Shown: one piece after another, positions 8,350-17,016 of the stretch
Layout of the letters: each line of letters starts with the position of its first letter
How positions within the stretch are numbered: position 1 is the stretch's first letter
NCBI RefSeq assembly: GCF_030403435.1
Contig: NZ_JAUEPH010000003.1
Location: 434,001-498,000, forward strand
Direction of reading: 5' to 3'
Length of the DNA: 64,000 nt
Source of the DNA: Algoriphagus sediminis
Lineage (GTDB): Bacteria; Bacteroidota; Bacteroidia; Cytophagales; Cyclobacteriaceae
Notes under the pieces: model-generated
What the model was told of the DNA's origin: nothing
The model's database searches: none
Seen by the model: the letters and a program-made list of their open reading frames with translations, nothing else
Position numbers and translations under genes: made by a program

Positions 8350-9756
8350 ATGGTGCTATTGGTATTGTTCGCCTTGGTTTTATTAATTGGAATAGGATTT
8401 CTATGGGCCGCTCAGGAAATGATTTTCAAGGGACGATGGGCCTATTTTATCTTTTTCCTTGCCACTTATCTTCCGTTTTACATCACAAGCCTTAGCGTAA
8501 TTCACCTGGCGAGCAGATCCCCAGATTTGGTCGGTATTTTCCAAGTGATTAAGGAGGTGACTCTTTTGATCGCTCTGCTATCTTTCCTGTTTTATCAAAA
8601 AAATCTCAAGGATTATCCGCTCCGCTTCCAGGCCACCGACTGGATGATTTTGGCTTTTCTCAGCCTCACCTTTTTGTATCTCTTGCTTCCACTCGGAGGC
8701 GCGAGTTTCGTGAACAAGGCACTTTACTTCAAAGCTATCCTAATGCCGATGGTGGTTTACTTTCTCGGAAGGAATACAAGATTTTCGGGTCAGGAGCTTA
8801 AAAGGATCTTTGTGATTATTTTTGTCATCGGCATTGGAGCATTTGGACTGAATCTGATTGAGAGCTTCATATTGAACTCTCATTTGCAGCAATTCACAGG
8901 ATATGCCCTGTATAACCTTGTGATCAATGATATTGAACCAAGTGGCAATTTTGGATTAACCTGGACCTTTGAAACTCAGGCAATGGGGATGCGATTGGCA
9001 AGCTTTTTCTCAGATCCGCTTGAGATGGCCAGCTCTGTATTGATGGGTTTTGCAGCAGGATTGATCTGGTATTTGACTTCCAAAAAAGCATATCATTGGT
9101 TTTATCTTTTGATCATGGCATGTTCTCTGGGAAGCCTGATTTTTTCTGCATCGAGAGCGGCTTTTGGGGCCTTTTTTATTATGATTTTCTTTTTGGCCTT
9201 GGTCTTCGGTCTCTATAGACTTATCGCTGCCGGAGCTTTGGCTTTGGTTTCATTTGTGATTTATGTGCTCTTTTTTGCCTCTACAGAGTTTTTCTACTTT
9301 GTCGTAGACACTATCACTTTCCAAAATACCTCGAGTATCGGTCACGTGATCGAGTGGGTACTCGCTCTGGACTCAATGTTTGCTAATCCACTGGGGATAG
9401 GACTAGCTACCAGTGGAAATGCAGGATCTGTGAATACTGACTTAAGAGTGGGAGGAGAAAATCAATTTCTGATTTATGGTGTGCAGCTCGGGTGGATAGG
9501 GATGCTCCTGTATATTTTTATTCTGTTTTCAGGAATTATTTTGAGTCTCAGGGTTTTTTATCGTACTGATGACATCATGGAAGCTCGCTTGGCTTTTGTG
9601 GCTGCAGCGGTGAAAGTCGGATTACTGTTACCATTATTCACTGCAAATGCCGAATTATATACGTATGTTTCATGGCTTACCTGGTGGATGATGGGCTATT
9701 CTGTCAATGCCTACAGTCGCCTTGTTATTCACGAACGGAAATTGAGTCTATCATGA
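8350..9756 (+). CDS. O-antigen polymerase/ligase-like membrane protein (Wzy/WaaL type)
   Basis: A 468-aa integral membrane protein with about 11-12 hydrophobic segments and a large extracytoplasmic loop near the C-terminal third ('NTSSIGHVIEWVLALDSMFANPLGIGLATSGNAGSVNTDLRVGGENQFLIYGVQLGWIG'). The text 'PLGIGLA...ENQFL....G..G' is the usual Wzy_C/O-antigen ligase signature. It probably polymerises or ligates repeat units of the polysaccharide. No promoter of the TAnnTTTG type is visible in the 245 bp upstream. It restarts the polysaccharide block after the lipoprotein/methyltransferase interruption, and its stop overlaps the following glycosyltransferase start (ATGA). Confidence 0.82.
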   Translation: MVLLVLFALVLLIGIGFLWAAQEMIFKGRWAYFIFFLATYLPFYITSLSVIHLASRSPDLVGIFQVIKEVTLLIALLSFLFYQKNLKDYPLRFQATDWMILAFLSLTFLYLLLPLGGASFVNKALYFKAILMPMVVYFLGRNTRFSGQELKRIFVIIFVIGIGAFGLNLIESFILNSHLQQFTGYALYNLVINDIEPSGNFGLTWTFETQAMGMRLASFFSDPLEMASSVLMGFAAGLIWYLTSKKAYHWFYLLIMACSLGSLIFSASRAAFGAFFIMIFFLALVFGLYRLIAAGALALVSFVIYVLFFASTEFFYFVVDTITFQNTSSIGHVIEWVLALDSMFANPLGIGLATSGNAGSVNTDLRVGGENQFLIYGVQLGWIGMLLYIFILFSGIILSLRVFYRTDDIMEARLAFVAAAVKVGLLLPLFTANAELYTYVSWLTWWMMGYSVNAYSRLVIHERKLSLS

Positions 9757-10877
9757 AAGTACTTTTGGATCTACAATATCTCAATGTGGCCACCACGGGT
9801 ATCAAAACTTACATGATGGAACTGGCAAAAGCTGCCATACAAAATCCACATCCTGAGATTGAATGGATTTTTTCACATGATCCAGACGAGCAGGCCAAGG
9901 ATAATACTCATAAAAGCCCCAAGAACAAGTTCCAAAGGCTGAATTATCATTTAGATTATTTCCGATGGAAAGAATTTCAGCTGCCGGATATGATCAAAAA
10001 GCATAAGCCTGATCTTTTAATCTGCCCAGATTTTGTTTCTCCCGCAGCAAAGCTTCCATGTAAAAGGATGACAGTCATCCATGATGCTTTCTTCTGGGAA
10101 ATGCCGCAAAACTATCCCAAATGGTGGAGAACCTATTTTTTGGGACTAGTGAGAAAAGGCCTGAAGGAGCCAACAGAAATTGTAACTACCACGGAATTTT
10201 CTAAGAAAGCACTTATTAAACACCTGAAAACCGAACATCCCATATCGGTGATTTATCAGACTCCCAAAAGTCTAGGAACGGATAGAGATAGTTCCATCTT
10301 GGAAAGATATAACATTGGTAGCAAAGCTTTTTTCCTTCATCTAGGTACTTTCGACAAGAGAAAGAATCTTCCCATTTTAGTTAATGCTTTTAAAGAAGCG
10401 AAAGAAAAAGAAAAGTTTGATTTCAAATTAGTTCTGGCTGGAGGTGAAGGGCAAAGCATTCAAATGAATGATTTTCCAATTGTGGAAAACTTAGTAAAAG
10501 AACTCGGACTTCAGGATGAGGTAGTTCTGCCAGGTTTTGTTTCTGATGCCGAAGCGAATGCTCTTTATGAAAATGCATATGCCTATGTTTTTCCTTCAGA
10601 GAATGAGGGCTTTGGGATTCCAGTTCTCGAGGCTATGGCAGCTGGTGTACCGGTGATTCATTCAGACCAGCCCGCATTAGTTGAAGTGTCAAAGGGAGCC
10701 GGACTAATCGCGAAAACAGGGAGTGTTACCGATTTGAGAGAAAAAATGATACTTTTGGCAAAGGACGAAAATCTTCGAAATGATCTCAAGAAAAGAGGAT
10801 TGGAGAGAGCAAATGATTTTGGTCCGGGAAAATTTATTAAGGCATTCCAAGAGCTCATTTTATCAGCTCGACCCTAA
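9753..10877 (+). CDS. Family 4 glycosyltransferase
   Basis: A 374-aa GT-B enzyme. The start ATG at 9753 overlaps the previous stop by 4 nt; a longer in-frame reading begins inside the Wzy gene and is not credible. It has an N-terminal acceptor domain ('DLQYLNVATTGIKTYMMELAKAA'), 'VIHDAFFWEMP', then the donor domain: 'FFLHLGTFDKRKNL', 'LVLAGGEG', 'VVLPGFVSDAEANALYENAYAYVFPSENEGFGIPVLEAMAAGVPVI', which carries the E-x7-E of GT4 retaining enzymes. Likely transfers one sugar in repeat-unit assembly. Specificity is not readable. Confidence 0.9.
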   Translation: MKVLLDLQYLNVATTGIKTYMMELAKAAIQNPHPEIEWIFSHDPDEQAKDNTHKSPKNKFQRLNYHLDYFRWKEFQLPDMIKKHKPDLLICPDFVSPAAKLPCKRMTVIHDAFFWEMPQNYPKWWRTYFLGLVRKGLKEPTEIVTTTEFSKKALIKHLKTEHPISVIYQTPKSLGTDRDSSILERYNIGSKAFFLHLGTFDKRKNLPILVNAFKEAKEKEKFDFKLVLAGGEGQSIQMNDFPIVENLVKELGLQDEVVLPGFVSDAEANALYENAYAYVFPSENEGFGIPVLEAMAAGVPVIHSDQPALVEVSKGAGLIAKTGSVTDLREKMILLAKDENLRNDLKKRGLERANDFGPGKFIKAFQELILSARP

Positions 10878-10880
10878 TTT

Positions 10881-11780
10881 ATGAGGCAAATTTTTTGTCC
10901 GGTTTGTACCGAAAAAGCTCCCCCTAATCAAGGGGAGAACAGCCTTGTAGCCTGTAAAAATTGTGGTGTTTCCTGGACCTTTATTCCCAATGAACTTGAT
11001 ACAGATGCGCTTTATGAAGATGAGGTTTATTCTGTCGTGGATAATCGGAATTCTATTTTTGAGAGGATCATTTTCTTTGAAGCAGGGCGGATTCTTTCTG
11101 GAGCGGAGAGATTATTGAGATCAAATTCCAGAAAACTTCTTGATTTTGGTTCTGGTAAGGGTCAGTTTCTATGGGAGGCTTTGAAAAGAGGTTGGAAAGG
11201 GATAGGAATAGAAACAGCAAAAGATCGTGCACAATTTGCTCGTGATAAATATAAAGTATCTGTTCTTTCCGAATTTTATGAAGGAGGAAAAGTAAAGGAA
11301 GGGGATTTTGATTTGATTTCTCTGAATCACGTACTCGAGCATCTGCCTGAGCCCATGAAGCTTTTAGATGAGCTCTTTTCTCAAAACTTGAAGCCAGGCG
11401 GAATTATCTATATTGAAGTTCCCCGAGCTAATTCCTGGCAGGCAAAGATGGCGGGGTCGGAGTGGATGCATTGGGATATCCCTAAGCATTTGACCCATTG
11501 GACTGAACCCATCCTACTTAATGAAATGTTTAAGCGGGGTTATAAAATCCGGGATGACCGAAGATTTTCTGTCCATTTGGGGGTCTTGGGTATGCTTCAA
11601 GCCATTTTCAGTTTTCTTGGCTATAGGGAAAATCTCATTTTGGGCTTGAAGAGGAAAAAGAGTCCAATTCTTCTCTTCACTGTTGTCCTTTTATCTCCGA
11701 TAGCCTTACTTTTGGAAACTCTCGCCTGCCTCTTTAACCGAGGAGGGATTTTGGGAGTTTATTTTTCATTGGATGTCTGA
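10881..11780 (+). CDS. Zinc-ribbon class I methyltransferase with C-terminal hydrophobic tail
   Basis: A 299-aa protein. The N-terminus carries 'FCPVCTEK' and 'CKNCGVSW', a zinc ribbon. The core has 'LLDFGSGKGQFLWEALKRGWKGIGIE' (motif I plus acidic residue), 'FDLISLNHVLEHLPEPMKLL', 'LKPGGIIYIEVPRANSW' and 'DIPKHLTHWTEPIL'. The C-terminal ~60 residues are strongly hydrophobic and may anchor the enzyme at the membrane. It has the same architecture as the methyltransferase at 5096 but is clearly diverged from it. Spacing to its neighbours (3 nt upstream, 8-nt overlap downstream) places it inside the glycosyltransferase operon. Confidence 0.85.
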   Translation: MRQIFCPVCTEKAPPNQGENSLVACKNCGVSWTFIPNELDTDALYEDEVYSVVDNRNSIFERIIFFEAGRILSGAERLLRSNSRKLLDFGSGKGQFLWEALKRGWKGIGIETAKDRAQFARDKYKVSVLSEFYEGGKVKEGDFDLISLNHVLEHLPEPMKLLDELFSQNLKPGGIIYIEVPRANSWQAKMAGSEWMHWDIPKHLTHWTEPILLNEMFKRGYKIRDDRRFSVHLGVLGMLQAIFSFLGYRENLILGLKRKKSPILLFTVVLLSPIALLLETLACLFNRGGILGVYFSLDV

Positions 11781-12933
11781 ACCTCGTCATGTACTCTTCC
11801 TCCAAAGTTCTTCAGAGCTATATGGCTCTGGACGGATTATTCTACAGGTTTTAGAAATCTATCAAAAGGAGGGTTTAACCCCGATCGTAATTCTTACTGG
11901 AGGAGGTCCGATTACATCTGAGTTGGCTGCTTTGGGCATCAAATACTACATTCAGAATTTGGGAATATTGAGGCGAAAATATATGAGCCCAACCGGACTC
12001 TGGAATCGAGCTCAAATGAATTTGAAAGCTCTGAAGTTTCTGGATGAACTCGATGAAACCTATAAGTTCGAGCTGGTGTATTCGAATACATTAGCTGTAG
12101 TGGTTGGGGCTTATTGGGCGAGTATAAATAATCTTCCACATATCTGGCATATTCATGAAATTTTAAAAGGGCCTAAGGTTTTGGTGGCCTTTTTAAGAAG
12201 ACTTTTGGATCGAAGCACACCAGCACCCGTAGTCGTTTCAGAAGCTGTGAAAGACCATTGGAAATCGAAACTTAGAATCTCAAAACCGCGAGTTATCCAC
12301 AATGCAATTCCTTATGAGGAGTTCTTAAAGGGCGATTTTGAACAAATTCAAGATTTAAAAGAGGATGTGGATAACTTAGTAATTTCAATGATCGGAAGGA
12401 TTAATCCTGGCAAGGGACAACTCTTCTTTTTGGATATTGCTGAGCAAGTATTGGAGAGTTATCCACACTGTAAGTTTGTGATGGTAGGAGACCCTTTTCA
12501 TGGCTATGAATACATCGAAGAAGAAATAATAAGGCGGATAAATTCTGGAATTCTTAAGGGTAATGTTATCAATTTAGGTTTCCGAACTGATGTCCCTGCC
12601 ATTCTTTCTCAAACTGATATTTTTGTCCTTCCCTCCGTATTGCCTGATTCCTTCCCCACTGTTATTCTAGAAGCCATGGCTTCAGGAAAACCGGTGGTAG
12701 CAACGGATTCCGGAGGTTCTCGAGAGATGGTCAAAGAGGGTGAAACTGGATTTCTGATCCCTATCGGAGATGTTAATACCGCGGCCAATTCCATTATAGA
12801 ATTAGTTAAGGATTCTGATAAAAGAAATCTTTTTGGAAATAAGGGAAGAGAAAGAGTTTTGAGGGAGTTCGGTCAAACTAAATTTGAGGAGCAAACTATC
12901 GATCATTTATGGCTTCACCTGGCAAAAGATTGA
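11773..12933 (+). CDS. Family 4 glycosyltransferase
   Basis: A 386-aa GT-B protein: 'VLFLQSSSELYGSGRIILQVLEIYQKEG' N-terminal domain, 'PHIWHIHEI', 'VVSEAVKDHW', 'RVIHNAIPYEEF' hinge, then 'ISMIGRINPGKGQLFFLDIA', 'CKFVMVGDPF' and the donor motif 'PDSFPTVILEAMASGKPVVATDSGGSREMV'. The E-x7-E region is mostly retained (first Glu position is Asp/Ser-rich). It overlaps the preceding methyltransferase by 8 nt and the next gene by 25 nt. Polysaccharide repeat-unit assembly is inferred. Confidence 0.88.
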   Translation: MSEPRHVLFLQSSSELYGSGRIILQVLEIYQKEGLTPIVILTGGGPITSELAALGIKYYIQNLGILRRKYMSPTGLWNRAQMNLKALKFLDELDETYKFELVYSNTLAVVVGAYWASINNLPHIWHIHEILKGPKVLVAFLRRLLDRSTPAPVVVSEAVKDHWKSKLRISKPRVIHNAIPYEEFLKGDFEQIQDLKEDVDNLVISMIGRINPGKGQLFFLDIAEQVLESYPHCKFVMVGDPFHGYEYIEEEIIRRINSGILKGNVINLGFRTDVPAILSQTDIFVLPSVLPDSFPTVILEAMASGKPVVATDSGGSREMVKEGETGFLIPIGDVNTAANSIIELVKDSDKRNLFGNKGRERVLREFGQTKFEEQTIDHLWLHLAKD

Positions 12934-14033
12934 AGGTAGCCATAATGGGAGCTAAGGGTTACCCGATTGTTTATGGCGGGTACGATACCATGGTCAAAGA
13001 ACTCGGGGAAAGACTGGTGGATAAGGGAGTTCAAGTTAGGGTCTATAATCACCGAAGCTTATTCAAGGACAGACCCAAAATGGTGAATGGAATTGAATGC
13101 ATTTACACTCCTGCAATAGAAAAGAAAAGCCTTACCCAGCTCACACATACCTTCTGCTCTATGATCCATGCCTGTTTTTCAGACGTGGATGTAATTTTTG
13201 TGGTGAATAGTGGTAACGGACCTTTTGGGGTTTTTTCCAGGCTTTTTGGAAAACCTACAGCCATAAATGTGGATGGATTGGAGTGGCTTAGGCCAAAATG
13301 GAAGGGCTTTGGAAGTAAATATTTCTACTGGGCTTCTCGTATGGCCACGAAATTTTATGACCGAATTATCAACGATTCCGATGAGATGAGAAGGGTCTAT
13401 TTAGAGGAGTTTGGAGTGGATTCTATGGTGATTGCTTATGGTGCAAATCCGAAAGAAAATGTATCAGCAAAAGCATTAAAAAAATGGAACCTTGACTCAA
13501 GAAGCTACTTTCTGATAGTAGGTAGGCTAGTTCCAGATAATAATGCCGATTTAATCATAGAGGGATTTCTTCAATCTGAATCCCAAAGAAAGCTAGTGAT
13601 TGTTGGTGATGTGCCTTTTGATGATTCATGGGCAAATCGCTTAAAAGGTCTAAAAGACGATAGACTCCTTTTCACCGGCTATGTGAATGACCCTGAAACT
13701 TTGGCGGCGCTCTATTCTCACTGCTATGCCTATTTCCACGGACATGAATATGGAGGGACGAACCCAGCCATGCTTAAAGCCTTGGGTTATGGATGTGCCA
13801 TTTTGGCTTTGGACACTCCCTTTAATCAGGAAATGCTCCAAAATGGAAAATATGGATTGTATTTTCAGAAGAGCCAGGATTCTGTATCTGAACTAGTGTC
13901 TTACTCGGAGGAGAATCCTGAAGAAATGAGGCGGTTAATAGAAACCTCTCGCCAGGGATTAACTGAAAAGTATAATTGGGATAAGGTCACCGAAAAGTAC
14001 ATCCAGGTCTTCGAGGAGCTCGCAAAGAGATAA
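12909..14033 (+). CDS. Glycosyltransferase of the DUF1972/GT4 group
   Basis: A 374-aa protein opening with 'LKVAIMGAKGYPIVYGGYDTMVKELGERL', the DUF1972 N-terminal domain found in rhamnosyltransferases and related GT4 enzymes. Then come 'NVDGLEWLRPKWKGFGSKYF', 'IAYGANP' and 'SYFLIVGRLVPDNNADLII', and the donor site 'HGHEYGGTNPAMLKALGYGCAILALD'. It overlaps the upstream GT4 gene by 25 nt and is the last gene of the polysaccharide locus in this window. Only 41 nt separate its stop from the convergent CIA30-like gene, and no strong terminator hairpin is visible there. Confidence 0.88.
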   Translation: MASPGKRLKVAIMGAKGYPIVYGGYDTMVKELGERLVDKGVQVRVYNHRSLFKDRPKMVNGIECIYTPAIEKKSLTQLTHTFCSMIHACFSDVDVIFVVNSGNGPFGVFSRLFGKPTAINVDGLEWLRPKWKGFGSKYFYWASRMATKFYDRIINDSDEMRRVYLEEFGVDSMVIAYGANPKENVSAKALKKWNLDSRSYFLIVGRLVPDNNADLIIEGFLQSESQRKLVIVGDVPFDDSWANRLKGLKDDRLLFTGYVNDPETLAALYSHCYAYFHGHEYGGTNPAMLKALGYGCAILALDTPFNQEMLQNGKYGLYFQKSQDSVSELVSYSEENPEEMRRLIETSRQGLTEKYNWDKVTEKYIQVFEELAKR

Positions 14034-14074
14034 GTTGGTATGAAAACTACATGCTTGCTTTTATTAGAAGAGAC

Positions 14075-14596
14075 CTAGATAATCTCAATCCTAGAAAGCT
14101 CAAGCCGGAAAGATTCCTTTTTCTTATTTCCGATCAGGAAGGCGATTTCTTCAAGGATGTCTGCAGGATAGTTATCCATGCGCAGTTTTCTGCCCCTAAA
14201 AGCCGGATACATTTCACCTAATGGCACCAGGATTTCTTCCCACTCTCCCGAAGTCTGAAATTCATAAATGTAGGAGTAATAATCCTGTGATGATCTTTTG
14301 ATTCTGAATTGGTATTTTTTCCCATCTCCTTTTAGGTAAAGCTTCACAAACTCTCCTTCTACCGCCACTCGCTCATCAAACCTGTGGCGGAGAGATGAAA
14401 ATCCTCCGTTGTTTTCTAGTCTCACTGTGCCATAAAAAACAGCCGACCCTTCCTCTGTTAATTCAAAATTTCCTTGAGATAAGCCTCCCATGACCCCATC
14501 GTCCACAACTCTCCAATTATCAGGATTACTAAGATTAGAGAAATCAATCAAAATAAGTGGTACAAGCATAATCAATAAGGTAGCTAAGGACTTCAC
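14075..14596 (-). CDS. Secreted CIA30-family protein
   Basis: A 173-aa protein with a signal peptide (residues 1-18, 'LATLLIMLVPLILI') and the CIA30 (complex I intermediate-associated protein 30) jelly-roll: 'WRVVDDGVMGGLSQGNFEL', 'GTVRLENNGGFSSLRHRF', 'LKGDGKKYQFRIK', 'W.EILVPLGEMYPAFRGRKL'. Bacterial members are mostly uncharacterised, and the fold resembles carbohydrate-binding modules. The start is GTG at 14596. It lies 34 nt downstream of the SIMPL gene on the same strand, so the two are probably cotranscribed. A cell-envelope role is inferred from the signal peptide. Confidence 0.82.
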   Translation of the reverse strand: MKSLATLLIMLVPLILIDFSNLSNPDNWRVVDDGVMGGLSQGNFELTEEGSAVFYGTVRLENNGGFSSLRHRFDERVAVEGEFVKLYLKGDGKKYQFRIKRSSQDYYSYIYEFQTSGEWEEILVPLGEMYPAFRGRKLRMDNYPADILEEIAFLIGNKKKESFRLELSRIEII

Positions 14597-14630
14597 ACCT
14601 AATGAATCGCCTTTGCCTCAAATTGTTTTT

Positions 14631-15362
14631 CTATTCCGCCTTAAATACCAGCTTCATTGTAATTGAAGCTGTTTTATGCTTATCGGCGGTGTTGAACGTA
14701 CCGCCCCAAGAGTAGGCCTCACCAGAGTTTTGACCGGTAATTTGGAAAATGCCCATGTTTGCAGAAATCAGGTCCCCAAGTTTTCCTTTTGAGTTTTCGG
14801 CTATTCGTTCTGCTCTCACTCTAGCATCTTCAGTGGCTTTCGCAATCATTTCAAGCTTCAAAGATTCAAGATCAGTGTAATAATATCGTGGTGGATTCGA
14901 ATAAAAACTGATACCCTGATTCAGCAATTCTGTTATCTCGCGTGAAATTTTTTCAATTTTTTCCACTTCGCTTGACTCGATTTTCAGGGATTGACTGAGT
15001 TGATAGCCTTTGAAGGTTTGACCAATGTACCGTCCATCGTTTGTGTAGTTTTGTTCGTACTTCGGATTTGAACTTACTGCATTAAATACGATCTGGTTTT
15101 CCTCGATTCCTTTGGATTGTAAATACTCCCGTACTGTGTTTCTATCCTCTTCGAGGAATCTGTAGGCGTCTTGAAGGTTGGAGCTTTCTCGGTTAAAGCT
15201 TCCCTCCCAGACAATTAAATCAGAGGTGAAGTTGCTTTCACCAAGTCCTGTGACATTGATGGTGCCATTTTTTTGGTTTCTATTGATCACGGCATGTCCA
15301 AGTACTATGGAGGATATCACGATGGAAATGGCAAAGAGGGCGGAAGGAATGTATGATTTCAT
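14631..15362 (-). CDS. SIMPL (DUF541) domain protein
   Basis: A 243-aa protein with an N-terminal uncleaved-type membrane segment (residues 5-24) and a SIMPL domain: 'INVTGLGESNFTSDLIVWEGSFN', 'YLQSKGIEENQIVFNAVSSNP', 'GYQLSQSLKIES', 'KATEDARVRAERIAENSKGKLGDLISANMGIFQI'. Family members are periplasmic or membrane-anchored and mostly of unknown function (BP26/OMP28-related). It is followed by the CIA30 gene 34 nt downstream. A terminator hairpin (15395-15418) separates it from the upstream carboxypeptidase gene. Confidence 0.87.
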   Translation of the reverse strand: MKSYIPSALFAISIVISSIVLGHAVINRNQKNGTINVTGLGESNFTSDLIVWEGSFNRESSNLQDAYRFLEEDRNTVREYLQSKGIEENQIVFNAVSSNPKYEQNYTNDGRYIGQTFKGYQLSQSLKIESSEVEKIEKISREITELLNQGISFYSNPPRYYYTDLESLKLEMIAKATEDARVRAERIAENSKGKLGDLISANMGIFQITGQNSGEAYSWGGTFNTADKHKTASITMKLVFKAE

Positions 15363-15394
15363 AATGATTGATTTGATCCATCATGAAAAATCAA

Positions 15395-15418
15395 AAAACC
15401 CGCCATGAAGCGGGTTTT
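15395..15418 (-). terminator. Terminator of the M14 carboxypeptidase gene
   Basis: Stem AAAACCCGC (15395-15403) / GCGGGTTTT (15410-15418) with a 6-nt loop. Read on the minus strand, a U run follows. It lies 26 nt past the carboxypeptidase stop. Confidence 0.85.
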
Positions 15419-15443
15419 TATTAATGCTTATATTCTTTTAACA

Positions 15444-16925
15444 TTAATACACCACTTGGTTAAATGACTGATCCTTAGGTTCCTTTAAGTCGATCAAGTA
15501 TCCATTCACCACCGCGTATTCTATGCTTCCATCTTTTTCAAGCAAGAAAGTAGGGGTTTCTCCCAGCTGCCAACCGGAATCAAATTCTTCACCTGAACCA
15601 AGTACCAGAATAGGCAATCCGTGCAGCTGCCCTTCTTCGAAGTTCTCTGCTTTGACCGCTAAAAATCCCTGTCTTAAAAGTTCTAATGCTTCTGCTTCGT
15701 CGATGTCATCTACGTTCTCGAAGCTTTGAGAAAAAATTTCACCTTCCTTGATTCTATAACCGGTTGCATCTAATTCTTCCATACCAAAATAGGTCTGAAC
15801 GTCCCCTAGATCATCCACAACTCCATTCACATAATAAGAATCACCTGAATTCACTTCTCTTCGCCTGATGGCCAGATCCAATTGAAAATCCTGCCCATTC
15901 AGAGGTACGGTGAGCTCATGGAGAATTAAATCGACCAGTTTTATGCTATTGTCAGGGATGTCGAAGTATTCTTCTTCAGTGTATTGAACATAGCTTTCCG
16001 TTGCGATTTGATGAAGTGCATTCAGAATAATAATAAAGTTGAGTTCTCGGATGTATTGCTTTTCAGGATCTCCAAAATAGCCTCCAGATTCGATCAGGAT
16101 AGTACTGGTCCCCCATTTTTGAATGTTATCTCCAAATGCTCTTGGCTCAAAAGAATCGTTGTACTGACCGACCTGACCAGGAATCAATTGCTGCAGGATG
16201 CGATTCATTCCAACTATGGTCTGCATGGCCCTCATTCTTACTTCATTGTTGTCTCGCTCCTCATTATAGGCTGGAGCCAAAACTGAAATAGTAGCCTGCT
16301 TTGGGGTATCCCCGACGTTGTAGTAGATCTGCTGATCGTGAAGGTTGAAACCGAATTCCGGTTCAAATGAATCCCTTGTACCTTTTAAAATGATGGCCTC
16401 GGGTGATATTTGAGAAACGGCATCCCGATTCAGATCAATGTCCAAGGCATTTCTGCGCTTGAATTCTTCAGCACCATCAGGGTTGAGCATCGGAATAAAC
16501 TTGATGGACAGCCTTTGACGTAAAGTATTCCTCAGTTCATCAAATTCATCATTTTCTGCTTCTAGAAAATTAAATAGATCAAAAAGGGACATGGTGGCAG
16601 TGGATTCATTTCCATGCATCTGTGACCAAAGGAGTACTTTGGTCTCACCTTCACCCCAATCCAGGCTGCTTATACTCCTACCTTCCACAGATTTTCCCAG
16701 TTCTTCAATCTTGAATGCACCTTCATGCTTTTTTATCAAGGGTTGTAAATCGGAGTGTTTGAACCTTCTATCCGTAATTTGGGGCTCTTTATAAGTATCA
16801 AAAGCACTTTCTAAAGTGGCTATTGAGAGAGCTTCAACTTCTTCTTCATTTGCTGTTTTACAGCTAAATATTAAAATTGAAAACAGCAAAAACAGGCTAA
16901 TTGATTTTTTCATCGTAAATTTCAT
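15444..16925 (-). CDS. M14-family zinc carboxypeptidase lipoprotein
   Basis: A 493-aa protein; the second Met (codon at 16913) gives a cleaner lipoprotein signal 'SISLFLLFSILIFSC', so the true start may be 16913. The M14 core shows the zinc-binding 'SQMHGNESTATMS' (HxxE), 'IPMLNPDGAEEFKRRNALDIDLNRD', the third ligand in 'FNLHDQQIYYNVG', and the catalytic Glu in 'TILIESGGYFGDPEK'. A C-terminal ~180-residue extension without recognised motifs follows. Predicted role: trimming peptides or peptidoglycan fragments in the periplasm or at the outer membrane. The divergently transcribed dipeptide epimerase next door acts on cell-wall-type dipeptides, which suggests joint peptide salvage (inference). 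Confidence 0.88.
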   Translation of the reverse strand: MKFTMKKSISLFLLFSILIFSCKTANEEEVEALSIATLESAFDTYKEPQITDRRFKHSDLQPLIKKHEGAFKIEELGKSVEGRSISSLDWGEGETKVLLWSQMHGNESTATMSLFDLFNFLEAENDEFDELRNTLRQRLSIKFIPMLNPDGAEEFKRRNALDIDLNRDAVSQISPEAIILKGTRDSFEPEFGFNLHDQQIYYNVGDTPKQATISVLAPAYNEERDNNEVRMRAMQTIVGMNRILQQLIPGQVGQYNDSFEPRAFGDNIQKWGTSTILIESGGYFGDPEKQYIRELNFIIILNALHQIATESYVQYTEEEYFDIPDNSIKLVDLILHELTVPLNGQDFQLDLAIRRREVNSGDSYYVNGVVDDLGDVQTYFGMEELDATGYRIKEGEIFSQSFENVDDIDEAEALELLRQGFLAVKAENFEEGQLHGLPILVLGSGEEFDSGWQLGETPTFLLEKDGSIEYAVVNGYLIDLKEPKDQSFNQVVY

Positions 16926-17016
16926 GCAGATAATTTATTCAGCGATTAATTCCTAAAGCTAGGGAACTTGCTTTAAACTTTATCTTAATATCATCCTTAA
17001 AACCCAATAAAGAGCC

